From NCBI GenBank assembly GCA_937902445.1, contig CALELJ010000088.1, positions 1 through 12,555 of the forward strand: DNA of 12,555 bases, read 5' to 3'. The notes under the pieces are model-generated. The model was given only the letters and a program-made list of their open reading frames with translations, did no database searches and had not been told where the DNA came from. Made by a program: the position numbers and the translations under genes. This document shows, piece by piece, positions 6,604-12,137 of the stretch. Every line of letters starts with the position of its first letter. Position 1 is the first letter of the stretch. Source of the DNA: an uncultured Treponema sp. (GTDB taxonomy: Bacteria > Spirochaetota > Spirochaetia > Treponematales > Treponemataceae).

Positions 6604-7479
6604 TCAATTCGATTTGTTCAAATCCGCAAGATAGGAAACCGCACTTAATGCGGCCACATTTCCTTCTCCCGCAGCCTTTATATATTGATACGGTGTTCCC
6701 GTAACATCCCCACAGGCAAAACAGCCATTTATATTTGTCTTCATATGACGGTCAACCGCAACATGGCCATCTTCAAGCTTCAATCCTGGAACAAGGCTGT
6801 CTGCGGCAACAGATTCCCTAAGGATGAAAAAGCCGTCCGCCTCATATTCCTGGCCACCGGCAACAACAGATTGCGCCTTGATGCCACCTTTTATGGCCTC
6901 AGGATCTGCTTCCACGACGATAAGATTTAAAGGCAGTTTCTCAGCAGCAATACTTTCCTTATGGCATTTGAAATAAAGAACCTCACTGCATAGTTCGGAA
7001 AGATAGAGAGCTTCTTTTAAAGCCCCAGCCTCATAGGCCAGCACAGCGACCTTTTTTCCTTTAAAGAACATGCCGTCACAGGTGGCGCAATAACTTACCC
7101 CGCGCCCTAAGAATTCCTTTTCGCCGGCAAGTGGCTTTGAAAAATCAACTCCGGTCGCAAGTATCAACGACAGGGACTCATAGTCGCCTTTCGCACCCTT
7201 CAATACAAAATACTTGCCCATGGAATACACCGCACTGATTTTGTCCTCTGTGACGGCAACATCCATTGCTTTCAGATGCCTGTCAAAAGCGTCCTGCAGT
7301 TCAGTTCCGCCTATTTCAGGAAGGCCCGGATAGTTTTTTATGATATTGGCTTTTGCTACCTTGTCACTGCTTTTCCCAGTTCCAACGAGAAGAATCTTTT
7401 TGTTGCGGATTTTTGCAGTTATCGCCGCACTGATACCGGCAGGCCCAGTACCGACTATTGCAATGTCAAATCTTTCCAT
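6604..7479 (-). CDS. Thioredoxin reductase-like flavoprotein lacking NADPH-binding motifs
   Basis: Starting at the ATG at 7479 gives 291 residues beginning MERFDIAIVGTGPAG. A longer GTG start at 7515 would only add an AT-rich FFFNLFSIF extension and is unlikely. FAD-binding features are clear: GTGPAG at 10-15, ILATG at 106-110 and GCFACGDV...AAGEGNVAA at 252-277. The redox-active CATC has Cys131 and Cys134 as in low-Mr TrxR. The second Rossmann region has AYEAGALKEA (148-157) instead of GxGxxA, and YFKCHKES (169-176) instead of HRRxxxR. These losses are typical of ferredoxin-dependent flavin thioredoxin reductases (FFTR) and related NADPH-independent enzymes. The partner thioredoxin gene lies 12 nt downstream. 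Ferredoxin as donor is inferred. Confidence 0.85.
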   Translation of the reverse strand: MERFDIAIVGTGPAGISAAITAKIRNKKILLVGTGKSSDKVAKANIIKNYPGLPEIGGTELQDAFDRHLKAMDVAVTEDKISAVYSMGKYFVLKGAKGDYESLSLILATGVDFSKPLAGEKEFLGRGVSYCATCDGMFFKGKKVAVLAYEAGALKEALYLSELCSEVLYFKCHKESIAAEKLPLNLIVVEADPEAIKGGIKAQSVVAGGQEYEADGFFILRESVAADSLVPGLKLEDGHVAVDRHMKTNINGCFACGDVTGTPYQYIKAAGEGNVAALSAVSYLADLNKSN

Positions 7480-7486
7480 ATTTTTA

Positions 7487-7492
7487 AATATA
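7487..7492 (-). promoter_or_regulatory. Possible -10 of the trxB-like/trxA operon
   Basis: The minus strand reads TATATT, 7 nt before the ATG at 7479. An alternative TAGTAT ends 10 nt before it. No SD lies between. The region is A/T-rich, so chance matches are likely and confidence is lower than for the other -10 boxes. Confidence 0.35.
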
Positions 7493-7519
7493 CTAAATAA
7501 ATTGAAAAAAAACACGTGC

Positions 7520-7604
7520 CGGACTTCATTCCGCGGTCCAAGGAAACAATCTTGCGATTGTTTCTACAAGTTTACTTCGTAAACTTGTCCTTTTCTAACC
7601 GTGG
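7520..7604. repeat. Cluster of palindromes forming a predicted three-way junction
   Basis: Two perfect hairpins lie side by side. One has 9-bp arms (7543-7551 and 7556-7564, loop TTGC). The other has 10-bp arms (7566-7575 and 7579-7588, loop TTC). They are enclosed by an outer stem, CCGCGGT (7531-7537) with ACCGTGG (7598-7604, one G-T pair), plus AAGG (7540-7543) with CCTT (7589-7592). AAGG shares G7543 with the first hairpin, so both cannot be fully paired at once. A fourth small hairpin, CGGA-CTTCAT-TCCG, is at 7520-7533 and competes with the outer stem. The cluster lies just upstream of the trxB-like gene and looks like a dispersed REP/BIME-type element or a regulatory structure. Confidence 0.65.
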
Positions 7605-7649
7605 ATTTATATGTTTTATGAGGAGAAACTGCGTGAGCTACGGCATAAA

Positions 7650-7683
7650 AATAAAAAAACCTTAGCAGAAATTGCTAAGGTTT
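7650..7683 (-). terminator. Intrinsic terminator after the tRNA-Glu 3'-end copy
   Basis: A perfect 11-bp stem, AAACCTTAGCA (7657-7667) with TGCTAAGGTTT (7673-7683), has a 5-nt loop. On the minus strand it is followed by a T-rich run. It lies 5 bp beyond the partial tRNA copy at 7689-7709 and probably served a tRNA-Glu transcript. Confidence 0.75.
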
Positions 7684-7688
7684 CATTC

Positions 7689-7709
7689 ACATCTCCCACG
7701 GGAATTGAA
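7689..7709 (-). repeat. Partial duplicate of the tRNA-Glu 3' end (possible att site or tRNA remnant)
   Basis: These 21 nt are identical to 7892-7912, the 3' end of the intact tRNA-Glu from the T loop through the discriminator base. Identity stops at the T loop; the T-stem 5' strand is no longer complementary. Phage and island integrases often use exactly this part of a tRNA as attachment core. A decayed second tRNA gene is the alternative. No integrase gene is in the window. Confidence 0.7.
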
Positions 7710-7827
7710 TGGCTATGGTCACAGACGTCCTGTCTGCTCCCGCCGCCACGTCTTCATTCGCTTTCGCCGGCGTCCATGCCGGCTTTTCCTCGCACCTGCT
7801 CGGCGCTCATTACGCGGTCCAATTCCC
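7700..7827. other. GC-rich hairpin-rich insert between the two tRNA-Glu copies
   Basis: About 128 bp bounded by an 8-bp inverted repeat, GGGAATTG (7700-7707) and CAATTCCC (7820-7827). It is clearly more GC-rich than the flanks. It contains the hairpins CAGAC/GTCTG (7722-7726, 7732-7736) and GCCGGC/GCCGGC (7766-7771, 7778-7783), and a weaker one near 7793-7805. Read on the minus strand the first two loops contain AGGAC and TGGAC, so they share a GGAC core. No protein gene is credible here. It resembles a small non-autonomous or REP-like element, or a structured RNA; identity unknown. Confidence 0.5.
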
Positions 7828-7857
7828 AATTGAATTGCTTTCCGTTTAAAAACAAAA

Positions 7858-7887
7858 AAAGGTTCTAACAATTTTGTCAGAACCTTT
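7858..7887 (-). terminator. Intrinsic terminator of tRNA-Glu
   Basis: AAAGGTTCT (7858-7866) pairs with AGAACCTTT (7879-7887). After one A-C mismatch the inner stem continues for three pairs. On the minus strand a T-run follows the stem, which lies 5 nt beyond the tRNA 3' end. The plus strand also ends in T residues, so it may work both ways. Confidence 0.8.
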
Positions 7888-7892
7888 TTCTA

Positions 7893-7964
7893 CATCTCCC
7901 ACGGGAATTGAACCCATGTTGTCGGGATGAAAACCCGATGTCCTAACCACTAGACGAGGGAGAC
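7893..7964 (-). tRNA. tRNA-Glu (anticodon TTC)
   Basis: The 72-nt minus-strand sequence folds as a cloverleaf. The acceptor is GTCTCCC with GGGAGAT (G-T at the first pair) and the discriminator is G. The D arm is GTCT-AGTGGTTA-GGAC. The anticodon stem is TCGGG/CCCGA around the loop TTTTCAT, giving anticodon TTC. The T arm has stem ATGGG/CCCGT around TTCAATT. CCA is not encoded; the next bases are TAG. The sequence closely follows the bacterial tRNA-Glu consensus. A promoter lies about 40 bp upstream and a terminator directly downstream, so it is a single-gene transcript. Confidence 0.95.
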
Positions 7965-8013
7965 ATTTATCTTTGAGTTTTACCTTGCGGTATCGCTCGC
8001 TGATGTTTAAGAT

Positions 8014-8040
8014 ATTATATTATTAACTAATTTGTGTCAA
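8014..8040 (-). promoter_or_regulatory. Promoter of tRNA-Glu
   Basis: The minus strand has a perfect TTGACA (8035-8040) and TATAAT (8014-8019) with a 15-bp spacer. An overlapping TAATAT gives a 17-bp spacer. The expected start near 8006 leaves a 5' leader of about 40 nt before the mature tRNA. The run of A/T just upstream (8041-8082) could act as an UP element. Confidence 0.75.
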
Positions 8041-8057
8041 TAGGAAAATTAAAAAAT

Positions 8058-8082
8058 TGAAAAAAAAATTTATTTTTTTTCA
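8058..8082. other. A-tract/T-tract palindrome between the RelA/SpoT-TPR gene and the tRNA promoter
   Basis: GAAAAAAAA (8059-8067) and TTTTTTTTC (8073-8081) form a perfect 9-bp palindrome with loop ATTTA, extended by one T-A pair. It lies 18 nt past the stop of the leftward synthetase gene and just upstream of the tRNA-Glu promoter. With only A-T pairs apart from one G-C it would be a weak terminator. Intrinsic bending or UP-element function is equally possible. Confidence 0.4.
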
Positions 8083-8099
8083 CAATTCATCCTTCCTGA

Positions 8100-9350
8100 T
8101 TACATGCCCATGTCAAACTTCTTTACAAGCTTGTTTCTCAGTTCCCTCAGGTCATCATCATCCAGGCCAAGGTTGAAGGCATTTGTGACGTCCTTCATGG
8201 CCAGATTGTATTCCCCCATGTTGTAATAAGTAAGTCCACGGCGGTAGAAGACATGACTCTGGAAAGCATTGATTTCAAGAGACTTGTCAAAACACTTCAC
8301 GGCTTCAGCATTGCGGTTCATGACGGAGAATACAATGCCCTTATAGTAGATTGACCTGAAACTTTTTGGGTCATAGTCAAAGCTCTTAGTAAAATCTTCA
8401 AGGGCTTCTTCGTAAATATTCTGTGCAAAATAAGCCATTCCGCGGTGCTTGTAGATTACGCTCAATACAACATCAGGCGGAACAGGTTTGGAATCAATGA
8501 TCTGGGTATAGATCGATACAGCCTTCTCAAAATTTCCCACATTGTGCTCATGAAGAGCCTGAAGAACAAGATCGTCTATGCTGCCCTTTGCAAAAGGACT
8601 GTCCACAGCGCTCTGAGAGGCCCTGGAAGCGTTGTTTTTCTCCATCTGGAGTACTTCCATGGAATAGTCGTCAGCCTTCTCATAGAAGGTGTTCCTGCGC
8701 GTGCCAAGTTCAGTCTGAAGCTTTTTCTGATAGTCACGGATTTCCTGGAAAATGATATCCGCCAAAGTCAGGCTTGCATTTATGGAGGCAAGTTTACGTC
8801 TCAAAGGCTTGTCAAAAGGATTGAACTCGGACTTGTAGATAAGCTCATGCTCAACTTCAGCCCAGGCATCCTGAAGAATAGTTCTTACCTGAATCTCACA
8901 CACCAGGTTTGACGGCAATGATACATCCTTGTTTACAACAGGCTTACAGTCTTCCGGAACACCAATCAGGATATGGACGGATTCATAACCAAACTCACGG
9001 AAGGACTGCTCCGCACCTTTTTTTTCTATTTCCTTTACATCATAGATTTCGGAAACCTGCTTTTCAACTTCTGCAAGGTCCTCAACAAAAGGACATATGA
9101 CACGAATTCCAATCATGTCCGTAAGGGTAACAAGTTCCTTGCTTTCACCAGATTCTTTTGCCTTCTGGCGCAGGATTTTCTTATAATAACTGTTGAAAGA
9201 CTTTATTCTGGTCTTGTATGTAGGATTTGATGAAAGATGAAGATTCTTCTTCAATGACGCTTCAACATTCTCAAGGATTTCAAGAAATGCATCCCTGTAG
9301 GATTCATAGCGTACTTCAATTTCTTTTTTATTAGGTAATTCAAAACTCAT
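8100..9350 (-). CDS. RelA/SpoT-type (p)ppGpp synthetase domain fused to TPR repeats
   Basis: The product is 416 residues, cytosolic. Residues about 20-215 form a RelA/SpoT synthetase domain with catalytic landmarks in place: TRIKSFNSYYKK (Arg48, Lys50, Lys58), TDMIGIR (Asp78), FGYESVH (Tyr122, His126) and CEIQVRT (Glu152). AWAEVEHELIYK (162-173) is like that of small alarmone synthetases. It would transfer pyrophosphate from ATP to GDP or GTP. There is no HD hydrolase, TGS or ACT domain. After a polar linker (about 216-258), residues about 260-398 contain roughly four TPR units such as YYKGIVFSVMNRNAEAVKCF, probably for protein binding or control. A TATAAT ends 6 nt before the ATG and there is no SD. 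It lies downstream of the flaA terminator, so it is transcribed separately. Confidence 0.87.
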   Translation of the reverse strand: MSFELPNKKEIEVRYESYRDAFLEILENVEASLKKNLHLSSNPTYKTRIKSFNSYYKKILRQKAKESGESKELVTLTDMIGIRVICPFVEDLAEVEKQVSEIYDVKEIEKKGAEQSFREFGYESVHILIGVPEDCKPVVNKDVSLPSNLVCEIQVRTILQDAWAEVEHELIYKSEFNPFDKPLRRKLASINASLTLADIIFQEIRDYQKKLQTELGTRRNTFYEKADDYSMEVLQMEKNNASRASQSAVDSPFAKGSIDDLVLQALHEHNVGNFEKAVSIYTQIIDSKPVPPDVVLSVIYKHRGMAYFAQNIYEEALEDFTKSFDYDPKSFRSIYYKGIVFSVMNRNAEAVKCFDKSLEINAFQSHVFYRRGLTYYNMGEYNLAMKDVTNAFNLGLDDDDLRELRNKLVKKFDMGM

Positions 9351-9356
9351 AAAAAC

Positions 9357-9362
9357 ATTATA
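9357..9362 (-). promoter_or_regulatory. -10 box of the RelA/SpoT-TPR gene, leaderless type
   Basis: The minus strand has a perfect TATAAT, then GTTTTT and the ATG at 9350, so initiation is predicted at the start codon. The -35 position (9380-9385) is occupied by the T-tract of the flaA terminator and does not resemble TTGACA. Confidence 0.55.
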
Positions 9363-9378
9363 CTATGATTTTAAAGAT

Positions 9379-9410
9379 AAAAAAAGACCGTCCATAAACT
9401 GAACGGTCTT
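9379..9410 (-). terminator. Intrinsic terminator of flaA
   Basis: On the minus strand AAGACCGT (9403-9410) pairs with ACGGTCTT (9384-9391), extended by a T-G and a C-G pair, with loop AGTTTAT, followed by seven T. A second perfect 7-bp hairpin, TAACTGA/TCAGTTA (9413-9419, 9424-9430), directly follows the flaA stop codon and could protect the mRNA 3' end. Confidence 0.9.
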
Positions 9411-9430
9411 ACTAACTGAATGGTCAGTTA

Positions 9431-10501
9431 TTATTTTGCCTGGTCTGTTGACTGAGCGTTAGAGTTAGAATCAGCATTCAAAGATGATGTGAATTCTTCT
9501 TCTGTAGCCATCTTAGACTTTTCGAGGTAGCGGTTAACCTGCTTGTTACCAAAGCGAGTCATTTCACCATTCTGGCGATCCTTTTCCTTCTTACCGATGA
9601 TTCCCCAGAGGTCTTCATCATCGATATCACGGTCAGATGTAAGAACTGCGAGGTCATAGATAACCTTTACGTCCTTGAAGTAACCGATGAAGTTTTCACC
9701 GATGTGGTTAGCATCGCGGCATACCTGGAAACCAGCGAACTTAACAAATGGAATACCACGTGGGTAGATTGGGTATACTCTGATTTCGCGTGTGCGAACT
9801 TCAGAAATGTAGTCTGGGTTGTTCCAAACAAGTGTCTTCCAACCATCAAAGTAAAGATCTCCCATGAGGTAGCGGCGTTCGATTCCGTCGTTGTCCTTAA
9901 GAAGAACATAGAGGTTGTGTGGGAAGTTCATACCCATTGTTGTACAAGAAATAGACTTGAGTGTACCAACATTTCTTACAACACCATAACCATCTTCGAA
10001 GAGGTACTTACCCTTCTGTTCGTCAGTTGGTTCCTGGCGTTCACCATTTTCATTTGCATCTGAAAGTGGTTCGTAAGCTGGGATGTCGAATGCTGGAACG
10101 ATCTTAGCATTTGCATTGTTTGCCCATGTTGGGAACAATACGCGAACACCCATGATTGATTTTCCTGCGAATGGAACATCTGCAGATTCTTTTACAGGAG
10201 CAGCTACTACCTGTGAAAGAGCCACAGCAACCGGGTTCTTAGCAGAAGAGTTAAGAATAACTTCCCATTCTGGGAGAGCCAAAGATGTCTTCATAAGTGA
10301 CTTCTGGTCACCTGTGAAAGTAGCACCTGCTGCAACAGAATAATCCATTACAGTTCTGCTGTTCTGCTGTGGGTTTCCGTTTTCGTCAGCACATGTGTCT
10401 GCCTGAAGCTGAGAAAAGTCAATAAGCATGCTTTCCTTAGCTGTAGCAAGAGAACCTGCCAAAAGCATTGCAGCAACAGTTAAAAACAAAGTCTTCTTCA
10501 T
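9431..10501 (-). CDS. flaA: Flagellar filament outer-layer (sheath) protein FlaA
   Basis: The 356-residue exported protein coats the periplasmic flagellar filament of spirochaetes. The signal peptide is clear: MKKTLFLTVAAMLLAG followed by SLATA, with likely cleavage before KES. The mature part begins with the MLIDFSQL motif. It continues with segments typical of FlaA: GVRVLFPTWANNANAKIVPAF; the long VRNVGTLKSISCTTMGMNFPHNLYVLLKD stretch, here quoted only by position, residues about 178-204; and REIRVYPIYPRGIPFVKFAGF (about 237-257), followed by YFKDVKVIYD. The last 35 residues are polar, rich in Ser, Asn and Gln. AAGGAG lies 6-11 nt before the ATG and a TTGACA-N17-GATACT promoter is upstream. 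A terminator pair follows the stop, so it is transcribed alone. Codon bias suggests strong expression. Confidence 0.95.
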   Translation of the reverse strand: MKKTLFLTVAAMLLAGSLATAKESMLIDFSQLQADTCADENGNPQQNSRTVMDYSVAAGATFTGDQKSLMKTSLALPEWEVILNSSAKNPVAVALSQVVAAPVKESADVPFAGKSIMGVRVLFPTWANNANAKIVPAFDIPAYEPLSDANENGERQEPTDEQKGKYLFEDGYGVVRNVGTLKSISCTTMGMNFPHNLYVLLKDNDGIERRYLMGDLYFDGWKTLVWNNPDYISEVRTREIRVYPIYPRGIPFVKFAGFQVCRDANHIGENFIGYFKDVKVIYDLAVLTSDRDIDDEDLWGIIGKKEKDRQNGEMTRFGNKQVNRYLEKSKMATEEEFTSSLNADSNSNAQSTDQAK

Positions 10502-10545
10502 TTGAAGCTCCTTTTAATACATATTTGATGTAGCCTTGTTAATTA

Positions 10546-10574
10546 AGTATCTATTAAGAACCCCGTTTTGTCAA
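10546..10574 (-). promoter_or_regulatory. Promoter of flaA
   Basis: On the minus strand TTGACA (10569-10574) and GATACT (10546-10551) are separated by 17 bp. This gives a leader of about 38 nt carrying AAGGAG. It looks like sigma70 rather than a sigma28 flagellar promoter. Confidence 0.6.
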
Positions 10575-10617
10575 CTTATTTTGATTTTTTTTAGAAAAAT
10601 CTTAAAAAGCAGACAGC

Positions 10618-11085
10618 CTAGGAATCCTTGCCAGATACCTGAACCCCATCAATAAATATGCAGATTTTATTAAAACTTGTGAAATTTTTCACAATATTTT
10701 TACGCATCAAGTCGACATTTGTATCAATGTCGGAGATTTCTTTTTCCGGCTTGAGGGCCTGGGCTGAAAATCCAAGGTAGAGGGTCTTCCCTTCAGCAAA
10801 GCAAAACTCAAGTCTGGTTCCGGGGGCAAAAATAGGCTTGTAGCGGTTTGTAAAGGGTCCAAGAAGCAGATCCTGTACAAAAGCCTCCACTGCCGCAATT
10901 CTGTTCATCCGTGGGAAATACCTTATCTCCGTGCAAAGCCTGTCGGAATCAAAGGACCTGAAACAGCAGACCCTGCGCTTTCCGCCTGTATGAATGCAAA
11001 AGGAAATGAGAGAAATAATAAATGAACCTATGATTATGCCAAGAACGACCTGGAAACTTTTTTTTCTATTGGATTCAGATGTCAT
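10618..11085 (-). CDS. Membrane-anchored GerMN-domain protein
   Basis: From the ATG at 11085 the product is 155 residues; a TTG at 11118 would overlap the amidase gene and adds no plausible sequence. A basic start (NRKKS) is followed by one transmembrane helix at about 11-32, so the bulk is periplasmic. Residues about 52-150 resemble a GerMN domain: EIRYFPRM, AVEAFVQDLLLGPF, IFAPGTRLEF, KTLYLGFSAQAL and a final strand ICIFIDGVQV. GerMN modules occur in GerM and in lipoproteins linked to cell-wall processes; their exact ligand is not settled. The ATG is 1 nt after the amidase stop, implying translational coupling. A joint role in peptidoglycan remodelling is inferred from the pairing. Cysteines at 30, 40, 41 and 51 lie close to the membrane. 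Confidence 0.72.
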   Translation of the reverse strand: MTSESNRKKSFQVVLGIIIGSFIISLISFCIHTGGKRRVCCFRSFDSDRLCTEIRYFPRMNRIAAVEAFVQDLLLGPFTNRYKPIFAPGTRLEFCFAEGKTLYLGFSAQALKPEKEISDIDTNVDLMRKNIVKNFTSFNKICIFIDGVQVSGKDS

Positions 11086-11086
11086 T

Positions 11087-12121
11087 TTATTTGCCGGTAA
11101 ACCCTCTTGAACGCTCAAAATGCGTTACAAATGCTTGAAGTCCATTATATATTCCAAAAGATATCTTCTGCAAGTACTTTTCATCATGCAGGAGAGCCGC
11201 TTCCTTCTTGTTGCTTACAAATCCAAGCTCGATGAGGACGCTTGGCATGTTGGAATTCTTGCAGACGTACCACTCTTCCGCCTTGATTCCGCGGGAATTT
11301 GTCTGGGAGCCGACCTGGGCTGTAATTCCGTCAAGAACGAATTTTGCTATGAGTATTGATTCCGTTGTATATTCCTCTTCCATCATGCTGTTGAGGATAG
11401 GAAGAAGGCTTTTTTCCTCCCCCGCACTCTTTGCATTGAGAACCTGTCTTCTGTATCCAGGTGAAAGATACCAGACTTCATAGCCGCTGGCACTTTCGTT
11501 GAAATTGGAATTGACATGGACGGAAATAAACAGAATGGCTTCATTGTCCTTAAGCTTCACTCCATTGGCGATTTCAGTACGCTGGTTGAGGGAAAGATAG
11601 ACATCCTTGCTGCGGGTCATGAGAATCTGCTTGTCCGGATATGCCTTTTTAAGATAATCACGGAGCTTTAAGCCTACATTAAGGTTTATGTCCTTTTCCA
11701 CAAGCTTTACGCTTTTTCCGCCGATTTTCTGAACCGCACTGGTTCCAGGATCTTTTCCTCCATGGCCAGGGTCTATGAGGATGGCACCGATTCTGTATGG
11801 ATTTTCATTGTCTTCCGTCTTGAAGAAATTCTCAACGCTGTTGAAAAACAGGGATGAGGATACAAGCTTTCCGTTTTCAAGGACCGGAGCCTTTTCATTG
11901 ATTATGGTCTTGTAATCCTGGAGGACAAAATCATCGCCTGCATGAAATGAAACCCTGTGTCCGTTCTTTTCAATCAAACCGCAGGATGTAAGGGGATCCC
12001 AGTAAAAGGACATGCCTGCCTTGACTGCGCCTTCAAGGAAATCGGAATTCCTTGCACTGTCTGAAAAAGAATGAGAAATGACTGTCAATGCGAGCAAAAA
12101 GGAAAGTAGTATTTTTTTCAA
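11087..12121 (-). CDS. Secreted N-acetylmuramoyl-L-alanine amidase (Amidase_3 / AmiC type)
   Basis: The start is chosen at TTG 12121, preceded by GGGGGA (about 12129-12134), because it gives a textbook signal peptide, MKKILLSFLLALTVISHSFS, and 344 residues. A longer ATG start at 12178 would overlap the upstream gene and bury the signal. An N-terminal region (about 20-95) with NGHRVSFHAGDDFVLQDYK resembles a copper-amine-oxidase-N or AMIN-like module. The zinc amidase domain follows: DPGHGG (His120), VEKDINLN (Glu142), SVHVNSN (His202) and the catalytic Glu298 in VLIELGFVSN. It cleaves the amide bond between MurNAc and the stem peptide in the periplasm. It lies 16 nt after the upstream gene and 1 nt before the GerMN gene, so the three form an operon. 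Confidence 0.9.
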   Translation of the reverse strand: MKKILLSFLLALTVISHSFSDSARNSDFLEGAVKAGMSFYWDPLTSCGLIEKNGHRVSFHAGDDFVLQDYKTIINEKAPVLENGKLVSSSLFFNSVENFFKTEDNENPYRIGAILIDPGHGGKDPGTSAVQKIGGKSVKLVEKDINLNVGLKLRDYLKKAYPDKQILMTRSKDVYLSLNQRTEIANGVKLKDNEAILFISVHVNSNFNESASGYEVWYLSPGYRRQVLNAKSAGEEKSLLPILNSMMEEEYTTESILIAKFVLDGITAQVGSQTNSRGIKAEEWYVCKNSNMPSVLIELGFVSNKKEAALLHDEKYLQKISFGIYNGLQAFVTHFERSRGFTGK

Positions 12122-12137
12122 TTTAAGTTCCCCCACT

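Noticed and set aside
7480..7515. GTG start at 7515 for the trxB-like gene
   Set aside because: The added residues (FFFNLFSIFKN) come from AT-rich promoter sequence, and low-Mr TrxR proteins start a few residues before the GxGxxG strand, as with the ATG at 7479.
7520..7604. CRISPR array
   Set aside because: The palindromes differ in sequence and directly abut; there are no regular direct repeats with unique spacers.
7611..7868. 85-codon plus-strand ORF as a complete gene
   Set aside because: It runs through a terminator palindrome, the tRNA-derived repeat and the GC-rich hairpin insert. The product after residue 26 is a Pro/Ser/Leu-rich jumble and there is no SD.
8445..8912. 155-codon plus-strand ORF
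   Set aside because: Antisense to the RelA/SpoT-TPR gene, whose domains are continuous across it; no SD or motif.
11086..11118. TTG start at 11118 for the GerMN protein
   Set aside because: It overlaps the amidase C-terminus; the ATG 1 nt after the amidase stop gives a normal basic-then-hydrophobic anchor.
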